A DNA stretch of 64,000 nt from Helichrysum umbraculigerum (Eukaryota > Streptophyta > Magnoliopsida > Asterales > Asteraceae). Location of the stretch: positions 44,099,001-44,163,000 of the forward strand of contig CATIUR010000001.1 in assembly GCA_949592205.1 (NCBI GenBank). The letters run 5' to 3'. Each line of letters opens with the position of its first letter. Positions within the stretch are counted from its first letter, which is position 1. Shown here piece by piece: positions 1-10,993 of this stretch. The notes under the pieces were generated by a model. The model did no database searches. It had not been told where the DNA came from and saw only the letters and a list, made by a program, of their open reading frames with translations. A program made the position numbers and the translations under genes.

Positions 1-1040
1 AAATTAAGGAAATACTAAATAATACTATCACACAATTCAGGCAAGATTGACCCGTTCATGTAATATAGCTTAATAAGTAAGTCCAAATTCGACCACAAGG
101 AACACAAGAAACGTGATTCTTATTTATAACTAATTATCTATTTATTTCTAATTACAAATATTTACAATTATGATACAAATGAATTAAGGATCCAATTTAC
201 AATAATCTACAAGATAAGGGGGACGTTTTAGTTCAGAACGAACATATTTATAATTATATTTTGATACAGATTCTAATAGATAAGTTTCAGGAACAACTTA
301 AGTATACTCAGATGGATAGAAGATTATAATTATTCAAACTATTATTTATTAAACTTATTATATGTACTTATGTCTATTTACTTTTTTGGCAATTATTATT
401 GGTGAATTACTAATGTAGAAAATTACTTAAGGTTAAGCTAATCTTAATCATAGCAATACAGTCATAAGGTTACGCAAAGTATCACTAATTAATAAGATCT
501 ATCATTAGTTTATTAATACAATTTCTAAGGTTAGGCTTGAATCGCAATATTACTTTATATTAATGATTTATTCTTCGTTTATCGCATAAGGTTAAGATCA
601 AAACATAAACACAATCACTTAATTTATATAAACTTAATATGGTCATCTTCGTTTAATATAAATCAGTCTAACTATGTCAAGAACAATCATCAATATATCA
701 TAATAAAGACAATTCTTGTATAATAAACATTCAATAATATAGTTCCAACATAAACATATACTTCATATAATAAAATCAATAAACATTCATTCAAATAACT
801 ATAACGAAAACCTAATTAACAAGTAATTCAAATAAACAATATCCATAAATTAACTCAATAAGGTTATTAAAGTTACAAGGATAAAGAAACCGAACCAATT
901 ATTGAACCAGCTTCTCCTAGGGTTAAAACCTTCAAACCCTAGCTCCTTAACCTCCAAAATCGCACCTTAAGTCGACCTTAAACCCTAATAATCGGTTTTA
1001 TATTCTAAGAATCGTATATGAAAAACCTAAACTTAAGCCT

Positions 1041-1049
1041 CTATTTATA
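1041..1049 (-). promoter_or_regulatory. TATA box of the Ath-1 LTR
   Basis: The minus strand reads TATAAATAG followed by AGG. It lies 18 bp downstream, in LTR orientation, of the palindrome cluster at 1068-1195. Ath-4 has the same box at the same relative place (53791-53799). Confidence 0.6.
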
Positions 1050-1067
1050 TTTTTTCTGGCCGACTTC

Positions 1068-1195
1068 CCAACCGCCGGTTGGGACCTCCAACCGCCGGTT
1101 GGACTAATTTGAATCCTGGTCCAACTCCACGTGTTTCCACCGCCTTAAAACCCTAATACACCAACCGTCGGTTGGGCTTTCCAACCGCCGGTTGG
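1068..1195. repeat. four 15-bp palindromic sites in two pairs (Ath-1 LTR)
   Basis: Copies lie at 1068-1082, 1088-1102, 1161-1175 and 1181-1195. Each is CCAACCG-N-CGGTTGG with perfect 7-base arms; the centre base is C in three and T in one. Gaps inside the pairs are 5 bp each, and the gap between pairs is 58 bp. Confidence 0.9.
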
Positions 1196-1550
1196 ACTTC
1201 AATTCCAGAATGTTCCAACTTCGGGCCAGGCCACAATTTTGGACTCTTTTAAATTAATATACGGTTTTAACTTCTTTCTTGGACCAATTCTTCATTTTAA
1301 CACTTTTAGTCTTCAATTCTTCAAGGTTTAAACTCCTTTTTCTTCATTTCTTCATTTTCTTCAGTTTCTTGCAGTTTTGGATTCGTTCTTGTTCCTTTTT
1401 CTTCAATCTTCAATTAAAACACATTTCTGCAAATATTAACAAAATAAGTATCTAAAATCATATAAATGCACTAAAATGTATATAAATATAGGGATAAATT
1501 ACTATAAAATATACTATCTATTTGATACTTATCACGCGTCATACTGAATA

Positions 1551-1718
1551 TCACTCCAGAAATCGTTCAGTATCGTCTGAGATATAGGTGGAGACCCTCG
1601 CATATCGAATGCGTGAACGTGCAAAGAATGTAAGCACCTGAGCTACTTTGCTAGCTCCGCGTGCCGAAAGATCAAGATCAACAAGAATACTGTGACCTTT
1701 ATCAAATTGACGCGCCAT
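1551..1718 (-). CDS. unrecognised 55-aa coding exon, possibly host gene 3' exon
   Basis: On the minus strand an ATG at 1718 follows a good splice acceptor (GTTTGTATACAG ending at 1721) and opens 55 codons to a TGA at 1551-1553. The peptide begins MARQFDKGHSILVDLDL and contains ARGASKVAQVLTFF. I do not recognise a family. Upstream lie a TATA box (2702-2708), a CT-poor leader and a possible donor (GAG|GTATAA at 2516/2515), giving an intron of about 0.8 kb. The Ath-1 LTR starts 17 bp after the stop. It could be a host gene fragment or part of another element; the layout resembles the ORF-B unit of Ath-2 to Ath-4, but the protein does not. Confidence 0.3.
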   Translation of the reverse strand: MARQFDKGHSILVDLDLSARGASKVAQVLTFFARSRIRYARVSTYISDDTERFLE

Positions 1719-2122
1719 ATCTGTATACAAACACAAATGACAAAACAAATAAAACACGTTAATGACAAATAATAAACTTTAAACTATAATGTTTTGTGAA
1801 TCATAACAATCACCTAACATCTTAATTCTAAATTTATTATACTTCAAATATATATAATTAACTTGTTACTTATTATCGCAAGTCTAATATATATAATATT
1901 TCTATTTAACTTATAATCAAAATGTCGTAAGTATAATATATGTAGATATATAACTTATAATTAAATAATCTTAAGTTATATAAAGTATATATTATAACGT
2001 GTTAATTTATAATTCTCACGTCGAAACATATATTAGATTAACTTTTGAAGTAGAAAGTTAAATATCATTACAACTTATTACGTCAAAAGTTTAAGTTACG
2101 AGTTATAAAAACGAAAGTTTTT

Positions 2123-2295
2123 AACTCGCAGAGATTGAACTCAACTCGCAACTGAATTCGCAGGCAAGTCAATTCGCTAATCCAGTCAATCCGCAGGTCG
2201 ACTTGCAAGTCGATCCGCTAATCAAACTCGATCCGCAAACGCTCAAACTCAACTCGCTGCGAGTTTAATCTGGAACTCAACTCGCTACATAAACT
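2123..2295. repeat. degenerate ACTCGCA / CGATCCGC short repeats
   Basis: At least ten imperfect copies of words such as AACTCGC, TCGATCCGC and AATTCGC occur, several of them inverted (ACTCGCTGCGAGTT). Comparable TCGC-rich tracts lie inside the LTRs of Tek-1 (about 5570-5755) and Tek-2 (7615-7892). Confidence 0.6.
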
Positions 2296-2701
2296 GACGC
2301 TGCAAGTTGAATTCCAAAATCGATTAATCTGTTAATTTTGACACAATCTATCGATATTTTTACGTTCATTAAGGTTCGATTAACATTAACCACAAGGATT
2401 CTTGTTCGATCAGTCCCTCAATCTACATAAATCGATCAAACTTTAAAACGAAACCCTAAATTATTAAAAATGTCGATTTCGAGTTAAATAAACAATGAAA
2501 TCCGTTGATTTATACCTCAAAATGAGCGCAAAGGTAAGATGTATAAAAGCTATGGATTCAAAAACTCAGTCTCGTACTTGTGAAAACGAAATCAAACGAA
2601 AACGTAAAATCGCCTCGTTTCGCTCAAGTGGATTCGCAGAGATGAAGTGAACTCGCGAGTGTATGTGGGTTCGGTGGGTTTGACTGGTCGATCCGCACCC
2701 C

Positions 2702-2708
2702 TTTTATA
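2702..2708 (-). promoter_or_regulatory. TATA box upstream of the 1551-1718 exon
   Basis: The minus strand reads AGTATAAAAGGGG. It lies about 1 kb upstream of the predicted coding exon and about 190 bp upstream of the possible donor at 2516. Function is inferred from sequence only. Confidence 0.35.
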
Positions 2709-3270
2709 CTTTAGAATCGAATCGCAGAAATTTAAAGTCGATCCGCAGGTTTGACTAGTCAAACTCGCAGAATTAAATAAAAACTCGAATTTAATGCTAA
2801 GTATAAATTTAAGACCCATTATTTGTACAAGTCTAAAATAAAATCATTTTTCACTTGTATTTGTTACGATTGTTCAACACGGATAAGAATATATAGTATA
2901 ATTTCATTCCAAAGGGTAAAACCTAATAAACACAAAAACTTTATTCAAACATAAAGCTAAAAATAAAATAAAATAAAAATATAATCATAAACGAACAGTG
3001 GTATCAAGTATCATTTTATTAATCATTTGAACAAAACAAAGAAGAATATACATAAATCAACTTAATAAGAATTTATCTGCTTAGGGATCATATTAGAAAG
3101 AACAAGCTATTTAGTTCTATTGAAAAGCATAAGTAGATTGTTAGTATTCATACCCCATGAAATTCAAATAAATTACAATAAAATCACAACATATTTTATC
3201 ATTAATCCACTTATATTTATAAAATTATATCTTAGGTACCTTTATCCACATAGCATAATTGTAAAATACA

Positions 3271-3291
3271 ATATTCACTCAAAGTGAATAT
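3271..3291. repeat. perfect hairpin ATATTCACT-CAA-AGTGAATAT
   Basis: The arms are nine bases and fully complementary, around a three-base loop. The core CACTCAAAGTG recurs at 28261-28271 in Ath-2 and 39386-39396 in Ath-3, where flanking bases no longer pair. Confidence 0.7.
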
Positions 3292-3371
3292 ATATTATGA
3301 TAGATAATTCAAGACGATTACCGGTATTATGATCCACATAAACAAATTATACTCTCATATCTAAGCATCAC

Positions 3372-4616
3372 TATCGCGTTCCTAGCGGTCGGTCGGATTT
3401 TTAGTTCGGTTGTTGTTCCGGCACAACCAGGACTCACGGCAGAGTGAGCTTTAAATTTATAAGAGCTGGGGCTCAAACTATAAGTTCTACCTACCTTGGA
3501 AGCAAGCAGTAAGTATAACTCGAGGTCGTTCTTAAATCGGAACGAATTGAAACGAAGCGGATTCACCAAAGATTATTTTCACTAATATGATAAGGGTAGG
3601 TAGATTGAATTTTGATAGGTTTTGTTTTATAATAATCCTAAATGCAGAAAAGTAAATAACATGAAATAGAGCTAGTGTTTAAGCAGACAGTAGAAATGTG
3701 ATTGCTGAAACTTTGATAATTAAGGTTTCGGGAAGATGTTCTTTATAGGTTAGATTAGAGACTTGCCAGATAAAAGACAGACAAACTTTTGGTGTAAACA
3801 CTAGGACCCTACGTCTCAGGATTAAAACCCTAAAAGCATATGTCACTGGAATCCTAGGCTGTCAAGAATCTAATCAGATCGGGCTGCTTTCAAACCCCCC
3901 TGAACTAGTCTTGAGTAAGACCTCAGTAACCCTAAAGTATCTAGGGATCAGGCAAGAGGCAACAGACCGCAATTGTATTCACTGACCTTTCTTAACACCT
4001 AATCATCTATTTGGTTTCATCGTGGCAGGTACTGATTGTATCCTATGTGTGTTAAACTATCGGTCTTAGTAGAGTTAAGCAGTGTGATGGAGTATTAGAC
4101 TCTCTTGACAAAACTCTGTATTAATTCTATTTAAGTGTTTATTCTACCGTCATAATTATAGACCCTCCTTTATATTCAGGCGTTCATCCCTAGGAATAAT
4201 CACGGTGTACAGGGCAAATTTGGTATTTCCACAGTGTTCCTGACTCAAGGCATACTCACGGTGTACAGTGCATTGGCATATCCACAGTGTTCCTGACTCA
4301 AGGCATACTCATGGCGTATAGTACATTAAGTAGTTCCACAGCTTGTATTTAAACCTTGGTGTACTAACAGTGTACGGTGCATCGAGCAGTTCCATAGCTA
4401 TATTTAAACCTTGGTGTACTAACAGTGTACAGGGCAGCGAAGCATTTTCACAGTTTTGATTCCTAGACCCGAGTTGTAGAAGGGTCACTTCTAGGTATTC
4501 CACGATGAAACAGTCCCACGACATTTCCTTAGCTTCCACGTATTTGTACTCCACCAATGGTGTTCCCAACGCTATACGAAGTACTGTGCCGTTTTATGGA
4601 AAGTTCATAGCTTTAT
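3372..4616 (-). repeat. Ath-2 3' LTR, left segment
   Basis: This segment matches 35450-36632 base for base over long stretches, beginning at TATCGCGTTCC (TGTCGCGTTCC in the other copy). It ends at the TTTAT duplication (4612-4616) where Tek-1 entered; the LTR resumes at 26749. Confidence 0.9.
4201..4465. repeat. about 55-bp tandem repeat in the Ath-2 LTR
   Basis: Five imperfect units start near 4201, 4257, 4311, 4367 and 4422. Each carries a variant of CACGGTGTACAGTGC followed by TTCCACAG; the first two also have GTTCCTGACTCAAGGCAT. The partner LTR has the same array at about 36280-36540. Confidence 0.75.
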
Positions 4617-5215
4617 TGTGACACCCGCTAAATTAGGGCATCATTACTGTGCCTAATTATGTGCTTATTACGTGTATTTAGTACGAAATAGGACTAAGTA
4701 CAGTAATTACCTAGTTATATATATGATGATTTTATATATATATACACGTATACTACTTGAACAAATCGTACAAATGGCGTCAGATAAAAATCTAACAACA
4801 CAATACGGATGTTAGTGAAACTTTATTAAATAATATGGAATTATTTAATAACATTGAGTATTACTTTATATTATGTTTATAACATAACAAAAATGTACAC
4901 TTTGTTTAAAACATTACCAAACACGACGAAAGCACACAAAACGCGCCCAACCAAAAGAAAATATTCCAAGTTATATTTTCATAACTCATTATTAAGTATT
5001 TTGATAAAATACTTCAGTTGAAAATATTTCGAATATACTTTAACATATTTTTGAAATCTTAAAAAAATATATTACGCGACTAAACGATCGGGTAAATGAC
5101 TACGGGATATAACCAACTACAACTCGTGATACAAGATGCGGAAACACAACCACGCGAGCCGAGACCCAAAGGGGTCAGCCCCGACCCGCGGACCCAAACC
5201 ACCGATCCACCCCCT

Positions 5216-5221
5216 TATAAT
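5216..5221 (+). promoter_or_regulatory. putative TATA box, Tek-1 5' LTR
   Basis: CCCCTTATAATCCC precedes a CA- and CT-rich tract typical of plant 5' leaders. The 3' LTR has the same box at 24803-24808. Confidence 0.45.
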
Positions 5222-5849
5222 CCCATTTTTGCCATTTCTTTCATTTTGTCACAACACAAACACACACACTCTCCTCTCAAAACCCTCACTCCTCTTCCTC
5301 TCTTCCACTTGGATCGGCAGCAGCAGCAAACATCACCACCATCAAAATCGTCCATCATCATAATTAGGACACAAGCACGAGGATCATCATCACCATCATC
5401 ATCTTCACCTTCTTCGACTCTCGTTTTCGTGGTATGAAATCTTCTAACTCTTTTAAATTACTTAAAAAACTTTTATACACATGCTAGAACATTTACTCAA
5501 CAAGATTATCTCCAAAAATCCCGCTGAAAACGCTTTGAAAATCGAAACCCGCATGAAAAACGCTGACAGTTCGTCCCGCGAGTTGAGATCTCGGATCTCG
5601 CGAATCGAACCGAGATCTCGACTCGCAAAGCCAATTAACGAATCGAAACGGACTACGGATCGAGTTGACTTGCGAGTCGAACTTTGATCGCGAACCCACT
5701 ATGTTTTGCGAGCCCAATCTCATTTCGCACCGCAAACTCAATTCGCGACACCATTTCAGTCCGCGGCCAACCTTAGTCGATTTTTCCGAATATAAATTTC
5801 AGATGCGATTTTTAATAAAGCAATGTAGTAGAAATAAAAATTTTCCAAG

Positions 5850-5957
5850 CTGACCTGGCAGCTCGACCCCAGCCAGGGGCTCTGCTCCTAGGACCCCGCA
5901 AGGGGCAGCCGCCCCTTGGACCCCGCTACCAGGGGCGCTGCCCCCGGACCCCCGTCA
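5850..5957. repeat. GC-rich hairpin cluster in the Tek-1 LTR
   Basis: Three imperfect units read GGGGC...GCCCC or similar (for example AAGGGGC-AGCC-GCCCCTT) separated by GGACCCCGC. It is an island of high GC in AT-rich DNA. The 3' LTR copy is at about 25458-25567, with several changes. Confidence 0.65.
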
Positions 5958-7614
5958 TCTAGGAACTTATAAATACTTTTTACACTAAGTGTCGAATACT
6001 CACATATAACGATACGTATAATAATAACACTTCTGGATTATTATTACAAAACCGTCACCAACGGGCCATACTTGTTTTCAAACTACAAACGGATTACTAA
6101 ACAAACACCTGGACATTTCATAGTTGAGTGGACAACTAGCATGAGTGGTCTTTTAAGACACCAACATATTTACTTATTTACTTACAACCTTGTGCGTTTC
6201 GGACGCCAGAAGGTTGCAGGGTTCTGAGAACCGACACACTTACGAACTTACATCCGCGTTACTTGCTTGATTTCCCCTACATACCTACTAGGCTCAGGTG
6301 AGTCTCACAGCCCCTATTTTTACTGTTTTTCACTCAGGGGTGAGATGCATTACTTGTTTTACTTGAACACATGTACAGACTTACTATTTTACAGACTTAC
6401 AGATTTACTGATATACTGAATTGCATGAGTTGCGATTAATCCCCTGAAGGCCTCTGAATCATAGTTGTTAATTATAGGATAAGCGTGAGTTTTAGTATAT
6501 GGATCCATATGGGACTGACAATCCCCGCCCGGGGTAGCACGCACTACCACGAACCGTACTGTATAAACGGGCGTTTCTTACTCGTTACTTATGAGTGTTT
6601 TTGGATTAGCACTCACGGGGGCACACTACTCATACTAAATTGTACCTTACTGACACGTTAAGCTTCGACTATGATGCTCATGGCAATGTATATCTGTAAC
6701 ACCTGCATAATTAGGATAATTAATTATGCCTAATTGTTTGTAACTAGTTGTAATTAGTATGTAATAGGACTAATTACAGACTCTATTTGTATATATATAT
6801 ATATATAAGGTGATTTATATATATATGTGTGTACTTACGCGATTCGGATAAATCGTGCGAATTAACCGGACGGAGTCCGACACAGTTTATTTGAACGTTG
6901 GTGACAGAAATTTACTTAAATAATAAGAACGTATTTTGTTATATAAAATACGCAATTGAACGAACACTATTTATATATTATCGCGACGACATTTTAAATA
7001 ATGCAACAAAACGTATTAAACGCGAATTAATAATTTAAATACTTCGACAAATGTTTTATTATTAATTTCAAAGTATTTTTATTTAAATATTCCAGTTACA
7101 TTTTAAAATATAACGGTTTGGTTAAAATACTAAAAACAAAGGATTAAACGATTAGGACACGGTGTAAACACTGAGTTTTAGGGAGCGTTTTCCCCTCCCT
7201 CCCCCTTTGGATCAGCCAACCCCAACCAACCCCTCCTCCCATTCTTTCATTTTCACCATTTCAAACACACACACATCTTCCAAACACTCTCAACCAAATC
7301 CACACCAAATTTTCGGAATACAAACCGACCCACGAAAATTACATATTCGGAATCACCATCACGAGTGGAACAAGAATATCAAGATCGTTTTCATCATCTC
7401 ATCCTCCATTTAGCTCGATTTGCAAAAGTAAGAAATTCCTAAAATCTTAGATCTATTCAATTTGGTGTAATGTTTTGATGTTTTGATGTGTACACAACTT
7501 AGATATAACCTAATACATGAAGAATACACGATTTTATAGCTCAAAAATGGGTTAGATTTGCGTTTTTGGTCGAAAATTCTTGAAACCCGAAAGTTTCTGG
7601 GCTGGTGTTCATAC

Positions 7615-7892
7615 ATGCGACACAAGCCTTGTGTCGCATAAACCCGTTTGTGTCGCACCTTGTGTCGTACCAATCCTTTAGTGTCGTAACCTTTGCGACA
7701 CAATATTGTGTCGCACTCTATGTCGCATACTATGTCGTATTTAATACGACACAACCGTTCTGTCGCTATTGAATTAGCATCGCAAGCTTTTTGCGACACA
7801 ACCACTGTGTCGCAGAGCTATTGTGTCGCATCCTTCATGCGACACAACCCTTGTGTCGCATACAAATCCTTGTGTCGCAGCTTATGTCGCAG
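7615..7892. repeat. TGTGTCGCA/TGCGACACA hairpin cluster (5' LTR copy)
   Basis: About 18 copies of TGTGTCGCA or its complement occur in 278 bp. Several pair locally: ATGCGACACAAG with CTTGTGTCGCAT at 7615, the 20-bp palindrome GCGACACAATATTGTGTCGC, TGCGACACA with TGTGTCGCA near 7791, and ATGCGACACAA with TTGTGTCGCAT near 7838. Confidence 0.85.
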
Positions 7893-7944
7893 AAAACAGA
7901 AAACTTGGAAATTTTAAAGGATTTTCACTATAGAAAAGTCAAAG

Positions 7945-8006
7945 TTACTGTAGCAAAAAGTCAAATTTTACTGTAGCAATTCACTGTAGCACATTTACTG
8001 TAGCAA
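7945..8006 (+). repeat. ACTGTAGCA repeats in the Tek-2 LTR
   Basis: Four copies of ACTGTAGCA occur at spacings of about 14-22 bp, just after the hairpin cluster. Confidence 0.7.
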
Positions 8007-9122
8007 AGTCAACATTTTAGAAATTTTGCTACAAACCGTCACCAACGGGCTAAACATGTTTTCCAACAAACAAACAATTACAAACATACGGACAAACACT
8101 GGATATACTAGTTGTGTACAACTAAACGAAACATCTCGTGAGACGCATACTTACATAACTTCATATGATTAGGCATTTGAAGGTTACGGGTTCAGAGAAC
8201 CTACTTGCTTTACTTACTACTTGCTAATTGCAACTGATTACTACAAGACTCAGGTGAGTCTTACGGCCCCACTTTTACTGTTTTATCTTATTGGGGGAGA
8301 TACATGCTAATGATTTTCTTGAACACAAGTACTAAACTGTTTACTATACCAAACGAAATTGCATGAGTTTACTTACAAACAGAAGTCTCTCCATCATATA
8401 TCGTTAGTTATGGACTTAAGCGCGAACACTAGTTAATGGATCCATTAGGGAAATGACCCTCCCCACCCGGGGCAGTAGCGCTGCCACGTACTGATTTACA
8501 CGTAGAAACGGGTGACTAATTATTCGTTACTGATGCTTGCTCATTTACGAGCATGTCACGGGAGCAAACTTATTACTTACGGGTTAAGCTTCGATTATGA
8601 GCCTCATGGCAACGGTATAAACTTACTTACTTACATTTGCGGGATTGCAAATACTGGTTTACGATTTCTAGATTGAAATTGCTGATTTTACGCCTGCGGG
8701 CATTACTGATGAAATCTCGTGTTCAAAGCTGATATTACTTACAAACCTGTGAGATTCACCAACCTTTTGGTTGACACTTTTTAGCATGTTTTCTCAGGTA
8801 CTCGGATGGAGTAGGATTACTCCAGGATTTTTAGCTAGAGTCGCATGATTTCAACACAACTGCATTAACGGAGATTCTTAGCATTATCTTTTGTATATTT
8901 TGATTATGTAATAGAATCTCCCGCTACAGGCGCGGACTCTAGGGAAACTACATTTTTGTATACGAAAACACTAAGTTTTCAAACAATATATCTATGGAAT
9001 GTAACTAATTTACAAACGTTGCATATAGATGTCGTTTACTTTATCTTTGTGCTGTGATATTTGATTAGTAACACCCCAAATTATGCTTCCGTAAAACAGT
9101 GAATTTCGGGGGTGTTACAGAT

Positions 9123-9134
9123 TGGTATCAGAGC
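9123..9134 (+). other. Tek-2 primer-binding site (initiator tRNA-Met)
   Basis: TGGTATCAGAGC starts three bases after the LTR end. This is the usual initiator-tRNA primer site of plant chromoviruses. Confidence 0.95.
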
Positions 9135-9439
9135 CTAAGGTTATAGTGAACTAGGTTGCATTTAGTGGGCCTAGACTATGACCGTTAGGCAGTATTCTCT
9201 TATTAGACATGACTGGTTCAGAAATTACAGCATACGACTTTAATTTAACATAGCCTGATCAACTATGTACAATTAAGGAAAGATGATGTAAGGTCTGAAA
9301 TGATTATGTTGAACGGGGATACGTTAGTTGACTCTGACCACGAGAGAACCGGACCATTACTTGATACGTGCTAGACAATAGGCTGGATATGATATATGTA
9401 TATATATTAGCCTCGTCTTACTTACATTCTGCCACAGGA

Positions 9440-9952
9440 ATGGCAAACACACCACCTAATCCGTCACACTCTCACTCACATGGGTCACGGAACCCATGAG
9501 TAGCCAGGAGGAACACAAGGTCGCCTCGAAACAGCCCTTATCCTGTACATAACTCTCAGAACTCGGCACATCTCACGTTGCCAGTATTGGCTACCCAATT
9601 CCGCCGTCAGGAGCAAAGACTCGAAAGTCTTGAACGGGAACAACACCGAATGACCTACCTGCTTCGCCAAGCACTTGATCACATATCCCAACTCCAGCGA
9701 GAACAAGAGGATACCAACCTCTCTGTAAGCATAATTCAGGATTCAATGACCTCCGAATTAGGTGCGGATGAACTTGTACGAAACCGACTAGAGGAATGTG
9801 AACAGCTTTCACAGGAGACTGTGGATCACTCTCGAACACTAGCACAACGACTGGCCTTGGTGGAAGACAACGCCAGGCAAACCAATAGACTAGCAGAAAC
9901 CGTGGACCGCCTTGTCGCGCTGATGGAACAAATAAATCTACATGAAGACTAG
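9440..9952 (+). pseudogene. Tek-2 leader ORF upstream of gag, one nonsense codon
   Basis: An ATG at 9440 opens a frame that meets a TGA at 9497-9499 and then continues in the same frame to a stop at 9952, about 170 codons in all. The start is rich in Pro, Ser and His (MANTPPNPSHSHSH); the rest is rich in Gln, Glu and Leu with heptad-like spacing, suggesting a coiled coil. It is separate from gag, which starts at 10235. Tek-1 has an ORF of similar size at the same place (18135-18611) with little obvious sequence identity. The function is unknown. Confidence 0.5.
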
Positions 9953-10234
9953 TGTAGTCTTTGTCTTGTAATCTATCTCGTAATCTTTTGACTATCTAGC
10001 ACTACTCTATAAACTAGTCGGATGTAACAATTCCCGACACCTTTTGTAATATCTCTGTAGGATGTAACCTTTGAACTCACATTATCTATCAAGTTTCCCT
10101 TGATATTTCAACTCATAATAATTGTCATTTTTCCATGTTGATGTTATGTATTACTGCTTTTATACATGTACATCTGTGACAATTACAAGTTCCTACAAAA
10201 TCTCATGTATCTCCATTTCTTTTATTGAAGAATC

Positions 10235-10993
10235 ATGCTGCCAAAGACAAGACCATACACCGATGCCCAGATTACCTCCCTTATAACCCAGGCTGTTACT
10301 GAAGCCTTGGCTCGGAATACTCCACCAAATTCCACGAGGAACAGCGATGCCGCTGAAAGCCCTACTGCTAAACCCTGTTCATACAAAGACTTTCAGAACT
10401 GCAAACCTCTAAACTTTGCAGGTACTGAGGGAGCTATCGGTCTAGTACGCTGGATCGAGAAAGTCGAATCCGTATTTCTGATCTGCAACTGTGCGGAAGG
10501 AGACAAAGTTGAGTTCTCCGTTAGTACTTTTACTGACACCGCACTCACCTGGTGGAACACCTATGCCCAGACCGTGGGTGTCGCTAATGCTTACAAACTC
10601 CCGTGGGAAGAGTTGAAGGAGATGTTGAGGGGCGAGTACTGCCCCAGGGATGAATTGAAACAGCTGGAAATGGAATTTTGGAACCACAAGATGCAGGGTG
10701 ATGACATCACCGGATACACAAACCGTTTCCACCAACTGGCACTTCTGTGCCCAACCATGGTCGATCCTGAGTATAAGAGGATCGAGAAATTCGTTGATGG
10801 TCTTCCTGAGAGACTCCAAGACCTGGTAACTTCTTCCAAACCGGGTACTATTCAGAGCGCCATCCGTATGGCCCATGAGTTAACGGCAAATTCTGTCCGC
10901 CGCGGCACAACTTCAACCCCATCTGCAAACAACAAACGCAAGTGGGAAGGTAACCCTAACTCATCCAACCAAACCTCCAACAAAAAAGCCTGA
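10235..10993 (+). CDS. gag: Tek-2 gag (capsid part)
   Basis: Encodes 252 aa starting MLPKTRPYTDAQI. Residues about 55-200 are a typical plant Gypsy gag domain, with VRWIEKVESVF, LTWWNTYAQ and the pattern W-x2-L-x13-RDEL. It forms the cytoplasmic particle. The frame ends at TGA (10991-10993) just after a run of six A's (10982-10987). The zinc-knuckle part and pol continue in the +1 frame, so a one-base indel in the A run most likely split one ORF; no other frameshift signal is evident. Confidence 0.9.
   Translation: MLPKTRPYTDAQITSLITQAVTEALARNTPPNSTRNSDAAESPTAKPCSYKDFQNCKPLNFAGTEGAIGLVRWIEKVESVFLICNCAEGDKVEFSVSTFTDTALTWWNTYAQTVGVANAYKLPWEELKEMLRGEYCPRDELKQLEMEFWNHKMQGDDITGYTNRFHQLALLCPTMVDPEYKRIEKFVDGLPERLQDLVTSSKPGTIQSAIRMAHELTANSVRRGTTSTPSANNKRKWEGNPNSSNQTSNKKA

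Larger units (their letters stand above)
1..1534 (-). mobile_element. Ath-1: Athila-type LTR, cut by the left window edge
   Basis: On the minus strand the LTR begins TGATAAGTATCAAATAG at 1534 and runs left out of the window. Its first bases resemble the LTR start of Ath-5 at 59550, and the stretch at 20-115 resembles the LTR part of Ath-4 at 52705-52805 (ACTATCACACA, CAGGCAAGA, ATAGCT), so the family is the same. No polypurine tract lies to the right of 1534, so the interior must lie to the left (this is a 5' LTR) or it is a solo LTR. It carries a TATAAATAG box (1041-1049) and four palindromic sites (1068-1195). No coding capacity is visible. Confidence 0.75.
1719..3371. other. AT-rich flank without a confirmed gene
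   Basis: This is the left flank of Ath-2, ending in its TSD ATCAC (3367-3371). It holds the putative intron and promoter of the 1551-1718 exon, degenerate ACTCGCA-type repeats (2123-2295 and about 2630-2780), and a perfect 9-bp hairpin with loop CAA at 3271-3291. That hairpin resembles CACT-CAA-AGTG hairpins in the 3' regions of Ath-2 and Ath-3, so part of this flank may come from another Athila-like element. Before Ath-2 inserted it was continuous with 47269 onward. Confidence 0.5.
4617..6694 (+). repeat. Tek-1 5' LTR, first segment
   Basis: This segment matches 24201 onward with scattered substitutions. It contains a TATAAT box at 5216-5221, a CAT/TCC-rich tract (about 5260-5440) whose two overlapping open frames are low-complexity artefacts, TCGCGA-type repeats (about 5570-5755), AATAAA at about 5814, and GC-rich hairpins (5850-5957). 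It is broken at 6694 by Tek-2 and its last 438 bp are at 17104-17541. Confidence 0.9.
6695..9119 (+). repeat. Tek-2 5' LTR
   Basis: A direct repeat of 14673-17098. It contains (TA)n near 6790-6830, a TGTGTCGCA hairpin cluster (7615-7892) and four ACTGTAGCA repeats (7945-8006). Open frames on both strands across 7410-7976 are products of the hairpin repeats, not genes. Confidence 0.95.

Noticed and set aside
3000..3012. TGGTATCAAGTAT as a tRNA-Met primer site
   Set aside because: It matches only the first eight bases, and no LTR end or retroelement interior is recognisable beside it.
5096..5437. 113-codon Pro/Ser-rich ORF, also at 24683-25024
   Set aside because: It lies in the Tek-1 LTR over a CAT/TCC low-complexity tract, overlaps a second open frame, and has no motif. 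Its repetition is just the two LTRs.
7410..7976. Several ORFs on both strands with Cys/His/Arg-rich peptides, repeated at 15388-15955
   Set aside because: They arise from the TGTGTCGCA hairpin repeats, which are open on both strands.
10982..10993. Programmed +1 frameshift between Tek-2 gag and pol
   Set aside because: Tekay elements are usually described with one gag-pol frame, and the shift is in a plain A run next to other disabling mutations, so an indel is simpler.
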